Shown piece by piece: positions 11,871 to 19,135 of a DNA stretch of 20,115 bases. Position 1 is the first letter of the stretch; every line of letters begins with the position of its first letter. Made by a program: the position numbers and the translations under genes. Below the pieces are notes generated by a model that was given only the letters and a program-made list of their open reading frames with translations, was not told the DNA's origin and searched no databases. Origin of the DNA: a virus; the IMG/VR virus record IMGVR_UViG_3300031951_001530, positions 1-20,115 of that record. One strand, 5' to 3'.

Positions 11871-12575
11871 TTAACCTCCCACGGGTCCGAGGTTCACCGG
11901 CTTAAAGGGGCTCTCGCCGTCACCGCCTGCTCGCGGCCTCGTCGCCGAAATGCGCTGGCTCCTGGCGTTGTACCAATCGATGTCGCGGCGGGCGGCCTTG
12001 TCGGCCCGCTCCATGTCGAGGCGCATTGCCTCCTGCGCCCTGGCGAGGGCGTCGCTCGGGCTGATGCCCTGCTCGGCATAGCCGGGCGTCTTGTCGAACT
12101 TCCGCGTGCCGTAGCCGGGGCTGACCAGGGTGTCCCCCTCGTTGGCGACCGTCTTGCCGTAGTTCGTCGAGACGCTCTTGCCCCACTCGTCGGGGTTGGT
12201 GTGGTAGGCGAGGCGCTCGCGCGGGTCGGTCAGGACGCCATCCTCCAGAGCCCGACGCATGCGCTCCATCTCGCTGCGCTTCTCGTAGTCGCGGCGGATG
12301 TCGCGCGGGCGCTGGCCGTCCAGCAGGCCGCTCAAGTAGTCGATCCAATCCGGCGCGTAGGGGTCCTTGGGCCGCTGATCAGGGTGCATGGCGTACTGCA
12401 GTTCCTGCGGCGTGTTGGTCATCCCCCGCCCGCTCGCCGGCTCCTGCATGTCGTGCCAGGACTTGTACGGCACCGACAGGTCCACACCGTCGGGCGTCGC
12501 CGTGCGGGGATCGATGGTGGCCGGCTCGTCGACCGGCCCAAACTTCAGGCCCCTCGGGCCTCTGCGATTTGCCAT
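11871..12575 (-). CDS. Hydrophilic late protein of unknown function
   Basis: The 234-residue protein (MANRRGPRGLKFGPVDEPAT) is strongly polar, rich in Arg, Asp and Pro, with a mainly helical centre (about 75-115) and a second helix near 175-205 (SDALARAQEAMRLDMERADK). It has no hydrophobic segment, cysteine cluster or known catalytic motif. It lies between the 309-residue and 231-residue late genes with three-base gaps on both sides, so it is part of the same transcript. A virion-internal or scaffolding role would suit the composition and neighbourhood, but this is only contextual. Confidence 0.6.
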   Translation of the reverse strand: MANRRGPRGLKFGPVDEPATIDPRTATPDGVDLSVPYKSWHDMQEPASGRGMTNTPQELQYAMHPDQRPKDPYAPDWIDYLSGLLDGQRPRDIRRDYEKRSEMERMRRALEDGVLTDPRERLAYHTNPDEWGKSVSTNYGKTVANEGDTLVSPGYGTRKFDKTPGYAEQGISPSDALARAQEAMRLDMERADKAARRDIDWYNARSQRISATRPRAGGDGESPFKPVNLGPVGG

Positions 12576-12578
12576 GTC

Positions 12579-13508
12579 TTACTTCCCAAAGCCAAGAGTG
12601 AGACCGAAGCCCGAAGACTTGCCTTTCGACGTGGTGTTGGCCGTTGAGTTCTCGGTCACGTCCTCGTCGCTGCCGAAGAAGGGGTTGGCGAGGCCGCCCC
12701 ACAGATCGGTCAGGTACTTCTGCATGTCGAAGGGCGCAGTCGCCCTCTCCTGCTCCTGCGTGCGAAGCTGGGTGCCCATGTCGAAGGTCTGGCCTGCGTT
12801 GGCGCGCTGGTTGGCGTCGAAGGCCGTCGCGTTGGCCGTGAGGCCTCGCGCCGCCTCCAGGGTGCGGTCCCGCTGCTGGCCGGTGAACGTGGCGTTGGCC
12901 ATCGCTGCCTGCTGCCGGCGATCGGCGTCCGAAGCGGAGAGGGCCGTCGCGCGATCGAAGCCGGCGCTGCGGATACCGGCCCCAAGGGCGAAGCGGCCCC
13001 TGCGGCGGGCGTCGTCTCCGGCGGCCAGGGTGAGCGCGCCACCGGAGCCCCTGAAGGCGTCTCCAGCCGCCATGCCCAGGATGTCGCCCGCGCGATCCCG
13101 ACCGGCGCTGAAGTCGTAGTCGGCCATCGAACTGTCGATGACGTCCTTTTCGAAGGGGTTGTAGTAGCTGCTGAGGCCGGTCAGGAGGCTCTCGCCGTTG
13201 ACCTGGGGGGCGGAGGCCCCAGCGACACTCTTCATCCAATCGTTGGACTGATTGAAGGCTTCAGGGTTCCCGGTCAGCGAGTTTACACGGCCAGCCGCCT
13301 CCGTCTGGAGGGCGTTGTCCTTCGGGACGAGGGTCGTCGGGTCCGTCTTCGCGAGGTTGCTGACGTTGCCCATCAGGTCGATGGCGGGCTGCTTGAAGAC
13401 GTCGTCCAGGTAGGCGCGCTGGCGGCTCGTGCCGGTCGACGTGGTCGTCGCCGTCGACTTCGCGCTCGTCTTCGACTTGTTGAAGCTACCGGAACCAAAG
13501 AAACCCAT
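12579..13508 (-). CDS. Probable virion protein next to the tail hub
   Basis: The 309-residue protein starts MGFFGSGSFNKSKTSAKS, followed by a Ser/Thr-rich linker. Its centre (about 30-250) is helical, Ala-rich and glutamine-rich with many Arg residues (RRQQAAMANATFTGQQRDRT), and the C-terminus is a Ser/Gly/Lys tail ending in GFGLTLGFGK. A short MGxFG start, low-complexity linker and long Ala/Gln-rich helices are common in podoviral proteins encoded after the tail genes that travel inside the particle. It follows the gp10-like gene by nine bases. The role as an internal or tail-tip protein is inference. No enzymatic motif is visible. Confidence 0.55.
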   Translation of the reverse strand: MGFFGSGSFNKSKTSAKSTATTTSTGTSRQRAYLDDVFKQPAIDLMGNVSNLAKTDPTTLVPKDNALQTEAAGRVNSLTGNPEAFNQSNDWMKSVAGASAPQVNGESLLTGLSSYYNPFEKDVIDSSMADYDFSAGRDRAGDILGMAAGDAFRGSGGALTLAAGDDARRRGRFALGAGIRSAGFDRATALSASDADRRQQAAMANATFTGQQRDRTLEAARGLTANATAFDANQRANAGQTFDMGTQLRTQEQERATAPFDMQKYLTDLWGGLANPFFGSDEDVTENSTANTTSKGKSSGFGLTLGFGK

Positions 13509-13517
13509 ATGAACCTC

Positions 13518-15308
13518 CTACCGCTTACCAAGCAGTGTGTAGTCGAACTGAGGGAGGCCCAGGCGGCCCCTCGCCGGGCTTGAGGACCCAGAGAACTTGA
13601 TGCGGAAAAGCCAGCCCGTCGCCATGAAGTCGACCTGATCGTCCGTCGAGGCGAACGTGTACGGGCCGTAGGTGGTCGGGGGCTGGTTGGGCCGGATGCG
13701 TGTAAACAGGGTCAAGGCCCAGGGGCCGACCTGATCCTTGACGTCTGGGAGCAGGCCCCTGATCAGGGACGTGCGCTCGGGATCAAAGAACATCTCGCCG
13801 CTTTCGATGCTCCACGCAAGAGGGGAACCGTCTGCGCTGCGCCCCCGCTCGTGCCAGTAGATGTTGCCGCCGGCTGTCGTCCCGATGGGCGTGTCAGATG
13901 GGCCGCTGTCGACCATGGCCGTTCTGGCCATGACGCCCGAATACCACCTCAGGTCTGAGATGCTCATCGCGAGGTAGCGGCTGTTCTCAAAGCCGTCTCT
14001 GCCGTCGGGGTAGTCGAAGCGCACCTCGTTGAAGTTCGAGTTGATCGAGGCGACGATCTTGTCGAGTTGCGACGGCGAGATGTTGTCGATCGCGTCCTGG
14101 GAGATGGGGCACTCGATCACCTCTGGCTGACCGCCGGGGGAGAAGGTGAGGAACTGCCCGTCAGGAGCCCACCAGAAGGCGCGCTGGCCCTTCACGGCGA
14201 CTGCGTTGGGGCCGGCGGCTCCGCAGTTCTCACCGACCCGCGTAAAGCGCCAGGGGGCGGCGAGGTTGCCCGTGAAGTCGGCGAAGAAGAGGTCCTTCGT
14301 CGTCCAGATCAGGATGTAGGGGCCGAGGTTGCGGCCCGTGACGATCTCCCCCCCGCCGGGCAGGATGTACTCCCTCGACGTGCTGTCGCTCGGGGTGAGG
14401 GTCGTCCACTCGTTGACGCGACGGATGCCGCTGTAGCGGATGCAGAGGGGGTTGTAGACGCCGCTCACCTCCTCATTGCAGCCGAGGGCGAAGATTTGGT
14501 CGGTGTTCGAGACCACCATGGCCCGCACGCGGGCGGGGGCCTCCCTGATCGGCGCGGCGGGCGTCCCCGTGACGTTCTGCCAGAGGTGGATGGTCCCAGC
14601 CCTGGGCGAGGCCACCATCTGCCCACCCCAGGCGGCGATAGACCACGTCCTGGGCCAGTAGTCGGAGGTGGAGGGCGAGCCGTAGGTCCCCACGTCCCAC
14701 GCGCCCGTGCCGAAGCCTGCGCCGCCTGTGCCGTCGATCGCGCCGTCGGCGAAGGCCTTGTTGGGCTTCGCCAGGACAGCCGCGCCGCCGCCCGTGGTCG
14801 TCGCGTTGGCGGAAGAGCCGGCGGTGAAACTCCAGGTGTTCGTCGTGACCGCCGTCACCGTCCAGGTGCCGTTGATCGTCACGGTGGCGACTGCCGTCGC
14901 GCCAGAGATCGTGACGCTGTCTCCGACGAGGTGCGGATGGCCGGCCTGGGTGACGACGACGGTCGTCAGGGTGTTCGTCGTCGCGATGGGGTTGTTGCCG
15001 AGGGTCTGCTCGGGGAGGGCCAGGGTCGGCGTGATGTTGAACAGCGAGCCACCCACCCACACCTGCAGCCTCGAGTGCGTCCCGAAGGCGATGTTGAGGG
15101 ACGGCGCGGCGAGGCGATCCGTCCACTGGAAGATGTTGCGGCAGACGCCCGTCAGCAGGCTGTCCGTCAGGCTCTCCCAGCCGCCGATGATCTCCGGCCT
15201 GCCCTCCACGAAGCGCACGTTGGACCCGGTCGCCCAGCGCCCCTTGCTCGCGAGGCGGCTGTCGTCGGAGAACATGCCGGGCGGGAGGTCAAGGGACTGT
15301 CGGGTCAT
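13518..15308 (-). CDS. P22 gp10-like tail hub / packaged-DNA stabilisation protein
   Basis: The 596-residue protein starts with the pattern SLDLPPGMFSDDS...GRWATGSNVRFVEGRPEIIGGW, typical of gp10-like hub proteins. Repeated beta-strand blocks with WxxxDxxF/W patterns follow through residues 180-590, consistent with a beta-propeller (RTWSIAAWGGQMVA, RAFWWAPDGQFLTF). In P22-like phages this protein seals the portal after packaging and forms part of the tail hub. Residues about 100-170 are a Thr/Val/Gly-rich insert (HLVGDSVTISGATAVATVTI) that looks like an extra immunoglobulin-like or host-contact module. It is coupled to the preceding 69-residue gene (ATGA). Family confidence is moderate to good; the insert's function is unknown. 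Confidence 0.75.
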   Translation of the reverse strand: MTRQSLDLPPGMFSDDSRLASKGRWATGSNVRFVEGRPEIIGGWESLTDSLLTGVCRNIFQWTDRLAAPSLNIAFGTHSRLQVWVGGSLFNITPTLALPEQTLGNNPIATTNTLTTVVVTQAGHPHLVGDSVTISGATAVATVTINGTWTVTAVTTNTWSFTAGSSANATTTGGGAAVLAKPNKAFADGAIDGTGGAGFGTGAWDVGTYGSPSTSDYWPRTWSIAAWGGQMVASPRAGTIHLWQNVTGTPAAPIREAPARVRAMVVSNTDQIFALGCNEEVSGVYNPLCIRYSGIRRVNEWTTLTPSDSTSREYILPGGGEIVTGRNLGPYILIWTTKDLFFADFTGNLAAPWRFTRVGENCGAAGPNAVAVKGQRAFWWAPDGQFLTFSPGGQPEVIECPISQDAIDNISPSQLDKIVASINSNFNEVRFDYPDGRDGFENSRYLAMSISDLRWYSGVMARTAMVDSGPSDTPIGTTAGGNIYWHERGRSADGSPLAWSIESGEMFFDPERTSLIRGLLPDVKDQVGPWALTLFTRIRPNQPPTTYGPYTFASTDDQVDFMATGWLFRIKFSGSSSPARGRLGLPQFDYTLLGKR

Positions 15309-15514
15309 TTTTCATCCCATTCGACGGACTTGGCGCAATGGTTCGGATCGAGCCAATCGAGGAAGCGGCAGAGAAGGCACCCCCACCGCTCGCCGCGCAG
15401 CCGGGCCTTCTCGGCGCGGCTGGAGATCGTCTCGTCGGGGTTGCCGCCCAGGATAGCGTTGCCTAGCTGGTCGATGGCGACGGCGATCCTGAAGCCCCAG
15501 CGCCCGAGGCTCAT
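15305..15514 (-). CDS. Small conserved-looking phage protein
   Basis: The 69-residue product has an amphipathic N-terminal helix (WGFRIAVAIDQLGNAILGG), a PDETISSRAEKAR motif and a C-terminal FLDWLDPNHCAKSVEWDEK segment with three cysteines in total (Cys46, Cys49, Cys60 approximately). The AIDQLxNAxLGGxPDETxSSRA pattern recurs in small uncharacterised proteins of many tailed phages near tail and lysis genes. It overlaps both neighbours by four bases (ATGA), so it is translated with the gp10-like hub. I see no signal peptide or clear transmembrane segment. The function is unknown; a small lysis or assembly factor is a guess. Confidence 0.65.
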   Translation of the reverse strand: MSLGRWGFRIAVAIDQLGNAILGGNPDETISSRAEKARLRGERWGCLLCRFLDWLDPNHCAKSVEWDEK

Positions 15515-15939
15515 GCGAGGAGCGCCCCAGCCTCGGCCTCAGTGAGGAGACCCTGGCTCTGCATGTAGGCGACGCCGGCGAGGGTGTCGGCGGCGTCCAG
15601 GTTGATCGTGTCTGTCGCCGAGATCAGATCGAGGAAGTCTTCGATGATCGGGTTGGTCTTGCCGGCGGTGCGGATGGCGATGCGGGCCGGCGCGGGGATG
15701 CGCTGCAGGAACAGGATGCGGGTGATGTCGCGCCTGACCGGCGGCGGCTCCGGCTCGGGCGGCGGCACCGGGAGGAAGCCCGTGTCGCCGAAGCCCAGTT
15801 CGTGCGCGATGGTGGAGCCCAGGGCCTGCTCGAGGTCCGCGAGGCTCTCGTCCTTCAGGCCGACGAGGTTCGCCGGCAAGGGGCCGGGCTCCCCGACCAG
15901 GAGCCCCGTGGTCGCGTTGATGCGCTGATAGAGGGACAT
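15511..15939 (-). CDS. Late phage protein, possible tail-fibre assembly factor
   Basis: The 142-residue protein starts MSLYQRINATTGLLVGEPGP. A Pro-rich linker (PVPPPEPEPPPVRRD) separates a small N-terminal part from a helical C-terminal domain with the pattern RILFLQRIPAPARIAIR...NPIIEDFLDLISATDTINLDA. GGAGAGG lies just before the ATG, and the stop overlaps the next start as ATGA. It lies between the glycine-rich fibre-like gene and the hub. Its N-terminal fragment resembles the target-binding end of fibre chaperones, so a chaperone role is possible, but I do not recognise a defined family. Confidence 0.55.
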   Translation of the reverse strand: MSLYQRINATTGLLVGEPGPLPANLVGLKDESLADLEQALGSTIAHELGFGDTGFLPVPPPEPEPPPVRRDITRILFLQRIPAPARIAIRTAGKTNPIIEDFLDLISATDTINLDAADTLAGVAYMQSQGLLTEAEAGALLA

Positions 15940-15970
15940 GGCCTCTCCTTTGGTGATGTTGGGTGGTGGG

Positions 15971-16588
15971 CTAGGAGCCCTTGATCAGGACCGCCAGGAC
16001 GAGGCCGGACTGACCTGGGATGGTCGCCACGCCCTGCTCGCCAGCGCCTGCGCCCACGCCGCCCTGGCCCGACCCTGGGCCGCCCGCGCCGCCTCGGTAG
16101 GGCAGGTTCGCGGGCGCACCAGAGCCTCCAGAGCCGCCGCTCGGCGCGCCACCTGCGCCGCCGCCCGTTCCAAGGCCCGCCGCGCCTGGGCTGGACCCAG
16201 CGGCCACACCGGCTGAACCGGCGAGATTGACGTCACCGCCGCTCGCGGTTCCGGCTGTCTGCCCGTTTGCACGGGTAGCGGTGGCCGTTGCGCCGGGCAG
16301 GACAACGCTCGTGTCGCTGGAGGACGCAACACCTGCCGTGATCGTGACCACCGCGCCGCGACGAAGCTGGCGCGTGATCTCGAAATAGCCGCCAGACGCG
16401 CCACCGCCCGCAGGCGACCCGCTACCACCGGCCCCCCAGCCGACGAACTTCCACTTGCCGGTCCTGGGCACGGTCCACGAGTAGGCCGAGGCCGCCGCCG
16501 GGAAGGTGTGGGGCTCGTCCTGGTCGGGCTCGGCGCGCTGCGCGTCCATGCCCTGCCCGGCGAAGCCCCTCATGCCCTGCCGGTTCAT
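15971..16588 (-). CDS. Glycine-rich adhesin or tail-fibre tip protein
   Basis: The 205-residue protein starts MNRQGMRGFAGQGMD. An N-terminal polar stretch leads into Y36-SWTVP and a beta-rich domain (WKFVGWGAGGSG). From about residue 115 to 195 it consists largely of glycine blocks separated by short hydrophobic turns (GAAGLGTGGGAGGAPSGG, GGAGGPGSGQGG). This is the composition of phage glycine-rich domains that pack as polyglycine-II helices in receptor-binding tips. The chosen start lies two bases after the upstream stop; later ATGs at residues 6 and 14 are possible. Neighbouring tail genes support a receptor-binding role. The structural analogy is inference; the glycine pattern is visible. 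Confidence 0.65.
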   Translation of the reverse strand: MNRQGMRGFAGQGMDAQRAEPDQDEPHTFPAAASAYSWTVPRTGKWKFVGWGAGGSGSPAGGGASGGYFEITRQLRRGAVVTITAGVASSSDTSVVLPGATATATRANGQTAGTASGGDVNLAGSAGVAAGSSPGAAGLGTGGGAGGAPSGGSGGSGAPANLPYRGGAGGPGSGQGGVGAGAGEQGVATIPGQSGLVLAVLIKGS

Positions 16589-16590
16589 GC

Positions 16591-17016
16591 CTAGTAGTCC
16601 GAGTAGTCTGCGTCGAAGACGCAGGCCGTCGACACGCTGCAGGCGACGTACAGTTGCTCGTTGGGGCCGAGGACCAGGGGGTTGTCCTCGCTGTAGCCGA
16701 AGTCGACCGGGATGGCCGCCGTGGTCGAGTTGACCGTCACCGCGCCCTGGGTCACGCCCTGGACGAAGAACTTGGTGGTCCCGCTGTCTCGGGAGCGGAA
16801 CAACTGGTGGACCGCAGCGGCGATGGTCGTCTGCGGCGTCGCGCGGAGGCGCGTCAGGCGTCCGCCGCCCGTTCCAGCCGTGAGCAGGAGGAACGTGTTG
16901 CTCGGCGCGGTCGTCGGCGGAAACGTCCCCTGGGCGGCGTTGGTCAAAACCGAAGCCGACCTGGGGGTCTGCGGCGTGACGATGCTGTTGGGGACGGCGT
17001 TGGCGTTTGCGGGCAT
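16591..17016 (-). CDS. Small phage virion/tail protein of unknown function
   Basis: The 141-residue protein (MPANANAVPNSIVTPQTPRS) is beta-rich, with a LLTAGTGGGRLTRLRATPQT strand-turn, FRSRDSGTTKFFVQGVTQG, and a C-terminal SEDNPLVLGPNEQLYVACS block. The layout, with a Gly-turn followed by regularly spaced strands, is that of small compact jelly-roll-like proteins that recur in tail regions of phages. AGGAG is about nine bases before the ATG. It lies between the 196-residue tail protein and the glycine-rich protein, so it probably decorates or joins the fibre. No catalytic residues are evident. Confidence 0.6.
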   Translation of the reverse strand: MPANANAVPNSIVTPQTPRSASVLTNAAQGTFPPTTAPSNTFLLLTAGTGGGRLTRLRATPQTTIAAAVHQLFRSRDSGTTKFFVQGVTQGAVTVNSTTAAIPVDFGYSEDNPLVLGPNEQLYVACSVSTACVFDADYSDY

Positions 17017-17028
17017 GCTGATGCTCTC

Positions 17029-17619
17029 CTAGAGGGCGACTGCGGCGGCGATGGCGAAGCCGCGAATGTTGGTGTTGGCGTCGGAGATGTCCGACACGGT
17101 GAGCAGCTTGGGCGTCCAGGCGCCGCCGACCACGACGAGGCTCCTCCCCTCGTTTCCGGTCGTCGCCGGCAGGGAGCCCGTCGTCGAGAGGATCGCCGCG
17201 TCGATGTACGTCTTCAGGTCGAAACCGGCGATGGAGAAGGTGCGGACGTTGGTCCCGTCGCAGGCCACCATCATCGTGTCGCCCACACTGAGGACGACGG
17301 TCGTGCCCGCCCCCGTCGTGACCGTCACGGCCCCGTTGGAGCCGTTGCGGATGGTGTAGACCTTGGAGACGGAGGGGATGATGAGGCTGCATCCGCCGAC
17401 GCCAGAGAGGTCGAGGAAGGCGTTGCGGGCCTCATCGTCCGCCACGTTGGAGACGGAGAGAGTGTAGGCCGTCGGGCCGGCGAGGGTGATCGCGGCGCGC
17501 CCAGCGATGGCCGCGTCGATCCTCGTCAGGGCGGTGTTGAGGCGAGCCCCCCAGTTGTTCAGGTTCTCGCCCGTCCCCTGCAACTCGAAACGCAGGCGGG
17601 TCGTGTAGGTTGAGGGCAT
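17029..17619 (-). CDS. Tail or tail-fibre protein
   Basis: The 196-residue protein begins TYTTRLRFELQGTGENLNNWGARLN, a pattern I associate with the N-terminal module of phage tail/fibre proteins that attaches them to the virion. It is followed by beta-rich sequence (SLIIPSVSKVYTIRNGSNGAVTV, TTGAGTTVVLSVGDTMMV), as in the collagen-free fibre shafts of small phages. The start overlaps the stop of the 82-residue gene as TAATG. Adjacent adhesin-like genes suggest it is the anchor for the receptor-binding proteins. The tail location is fairly confident, the precise role not. Confidence 0.7.
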   Translation of the reverse strand: MPSTYTTRLRFELQGTGENLNNWGARLNTALTRIDAAIAGRAAITLAGPTAYTLSVSNVADDEARNAFLDLSGVGGCSLIIPSVSKVYTIRNGSNGAVTVTTGAGTTVVLSVGDTMMVACDGTNVRTFSIAGFDLKTYIDAAILSTTGSLPATTGNEGRSLVVVGGAWTPKLLTVSDISDANTNIRGFAIAAAVAL

Positions 17620-17867
17620 TAGAGGGCGCTCCCATCAGATCGTGTCCAGGCCCAGGTGGAGCCGGAGGGGGTAGAGACGGCGATGGTGTTGCGATCGGTG
17701 ACGATCACCATGCAGTTGCGCCAGTTGGCGGCGGGCGGAAGCTGGGCGAACGTCACGGCGGCAAGCTGCGTCGGTTTGCCCGGCGCGCGGATGTCGGCGA
17801 TGGCGTCCACGACAGCCTTCAGGATCGGCTGCAGGAGAGCCGGGATGTCAGGTCCGACGAACAGCAT
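17619..17867 (-). CDS. Small tail-associated protein
   Basis: The 82-residue product starts with a hydrophobic helix (MLFVGPDIPALLQPILKAVVDAI) and ends with a short beta domain whose last strand has the form STWAWTRSDGSAL. This W-x-R-x-DG-x-A-L ending is common to small phage proteins encoded immediately before fibre genes. It is coupled to the tail-fibre gene by a 1-base overlap (TAATG) and is four bases after the upstream stop. No signal peptide cleavage is evident. Its role is unknown; a virion-bound trimming or capping piece is a guess. Confidence 0.6.
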   Translation of the reverse strand: MLFVGPDIPALLQPILKAVVDAIADIRAPGKPTQLAAVTFAQLPPAANWRNCMVIVTDRNTIAVSTPSGSTWAWTRSDGSAL

Positions 17868-17870
17868 GCG

Positions 17871-18347
17871 TTAGCCCCACGTCTCGGGAGAGTTGGTCTC
17901 GGGAACCCAGGTCTCGGGAGAGGTCTCTGCAGAGACCCACGTCTCGGGAGAGGGGGCCGCCGCAGCCCAGGTCTTGGGGAAGGCTCCTGCAGAGGCCCAG
18001 CTTGCCGGGGCTCCCCCCTCCTCGTCCCAGGGGTTACCCCCGAAGGTCGCCCCGCTGAAGGTGACGACCGTCAGGCCGGAGGACGAGAAGCTGGCGCTGA
18101 TGATGCCAAGCCCCGCCCCCAGCCAATCAGACAGGGTCGAAGAGGTCGCCGAGAAGGCGGATGGCGAAATGCCGACCAGGACGAGGGACGCTGAGGTCGA
18201 GCCAGCCGAGGACCACGAGGCAGAGGAGATGGTCGAGGATGGTCCGTAGAACTCGTCGGCGACGACCGCCGAGAGTGCGCCACCCTCAAACCCCTGGACC
18301 GCTCGGCGCAGCGCCGAGGAGCGCCAGCGACGGAACTGGAGGCTCAT
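17871..18347 (-). CDS. Late protein with C-terminal decapeptide tryptophan repeats
   Basis: The 158-residue protein starts with a basic segment (MSLQFRRWRSSALRR) and has a Ser/Thr/Gly-rich beta-like middle. It ends in a tandem repeat: Trp at residues 107, 117, 127, 137, 147 and 157, always exactly ten apart, in units such as VSAETSPETW and VPETNSPETW. The repeat covers the last 52 residues and ends at the stop codon. The gene is coupled to the preceding 263-residue gene by ATGA and lies among fibre genes, so it is probably part of the tail tip. Repeat proteins of this kind can bind a partner at many sites or form a stalk; this is inferred. Confidence 0.7.
   Translation of the reverse strand: MSLQFRRWRSSALRRAVQGFEGGALSAVVADEFYGPSSTISSASWSSAGSTSASLVLVGISPSAFSATSSTLSDWLGAGLGIISASFSSSGLTVVTFSGATFGGNPWDEEGGAPASWASAGAFPKTWAAAAPSPETWVSAETSPETWVPETNSPETWG
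17874..18030 (-). repeat. 30-bp-period minisatellite encoding the decapeptide repeat
   Basis: The plus-strand element CCCAC/G (GTCTCGGGAGAG in the best copies) recurs at 17876, 17906, 17936, 17966, 17996 and 18026, exactly 30 bp apart. The three copies nearest the stop codon are almost identical and the others more diverged, as expected from recent local expansion. The unit length is a multiple of three, so changes in copy number would keep the reading frame. Confidence 0.85.
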
Positions 18348-19135
18348 CTCGACGCGACCTCAATCCAGACCTCGTTGGCGCGGCTGCCGGAGGTGTTGCT
18401 CCAATAGATCGCCAGGGCCGAGTTGTCGTAGACCTCCCGCCAGCCGCAGGCGTTGGGGTTGTCCTGCACGGCGTCGGGAGGCGGACACCCGCGATCCGAA
18501 CCACCAAAATACTTGTAATTGAACCGCGAGAGCAGGCGGTTGATGGCGACGTTGTAGGTGCCGCCAGTGGCCCCCGCCTCGACGATGTTGGTGACCCGGC
18601 GAATGCCGTGGGAGGGGATCGAGACCCGGTGGATGGTGTTTGCCCCCGCCGCCGCCGGTAGCGTGATCGAGGCCACCTGGGCCACGTCCGCATCGTCACG
18701 GTAGTCGATTGTGATGACCGCCGTGCCGACCATGGCCGTGACGACCTCGATCCACAGTTGCAGCCCTTTGAAGTCGGAGCCCGGCACGCGCCCCACGTTT
18801 GAGGTGGTCATGGGGAAGTTGGTGCCGAAGGTGTGGCCTCCCGACTTCCAGAGCTGGTCGAATAGGAGGCCCCACTGAGAACTGGCGTTGGACGTGACGA
18901 AGTCGCAGCGCGTGAGGTAGCCCTGCGCGCCGCCAGCGAAGCTGTTGATCGGCGGGTAGCCGGTCACGGCGTCGGTGGGCGTGATGCCCGTCGTGGTGTT
19001 GCCCGCCGCCAGCGTCCCGGCGGGCGGGGTGCCCGAGGAAGTGAACGGGAAGTTGTTCGCACTGAGGCCGGTCTTGAGGAAGAAGATTTTCTGCTTCACC
19101 GCCGCCCGGTAGTCGTCCAAACTTGCGATAGCCAT
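18344..19135 (-). CDS. Virion protein, paralogue A of a tandem pair
   Basis: The 263-residue protein starts MAIASLDDYRAAVKQKIFFL. It shares with its neighbour (19136-19936) the motifs GTLAAGNT, GYPxINSFAGGAxGYLTR, VPGSDxKGLxxWIE and the VYDNSAL segment near the end, so the two arose by duplication. Beta-rich content, a terminal segment like ANEVWIEVASR and its position among tail genes suggest a tail structural or host-recognition protein. It has no recognised enzymatic motif. Its ATG directly follows the stop of paralogue B, and the stop overlaps the Trp-repeat gene as ATGA. The function is unknown, but belonging to the virion is plausible. Confidence 0.7.
   Translation of the reverse strand: MAIASLDDYRAAVKQKIFFLKTGLSANNFPFTSSGTPPAGTLAAGNTTTGITPTDAVTGYPPINSFAGGAQGYLTRCDFVTSNASSQWGLLFDQLWKSGGHTFGTNFPMTTSNVGRVPGSDFKGLQLWIEVVTAMVGTAVITIDYRDDADVAQVASITLPAAAGANTIHRVSIPSHGIRRVTNIVEAGATGGTYNVAINRLLSRFNYKYFGGSDRGCPPPDAVQDNPNACGWREVYDNSALAIYWSNTSGSRANEVWIEVASR

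Noticed and set aside
11373-12647. 424-codon plus-strand open frame
   Set aside because: Spans two coupled minus-strand genes and has no motif; shadow frame.
14067-15545. 492-codon plus-strand open frame
   Set aside because: Shadow of the gp10-like hub and its neighbour; Arg/Gly/Asp-rich product without motifs.
17874-18030. CRISPR-like array
   Set aside because: The 30-bp periodicity is continuous coding repeat without unique spacers between conserved repeats, lies in frame in one gene, and has no cas genes nearby.
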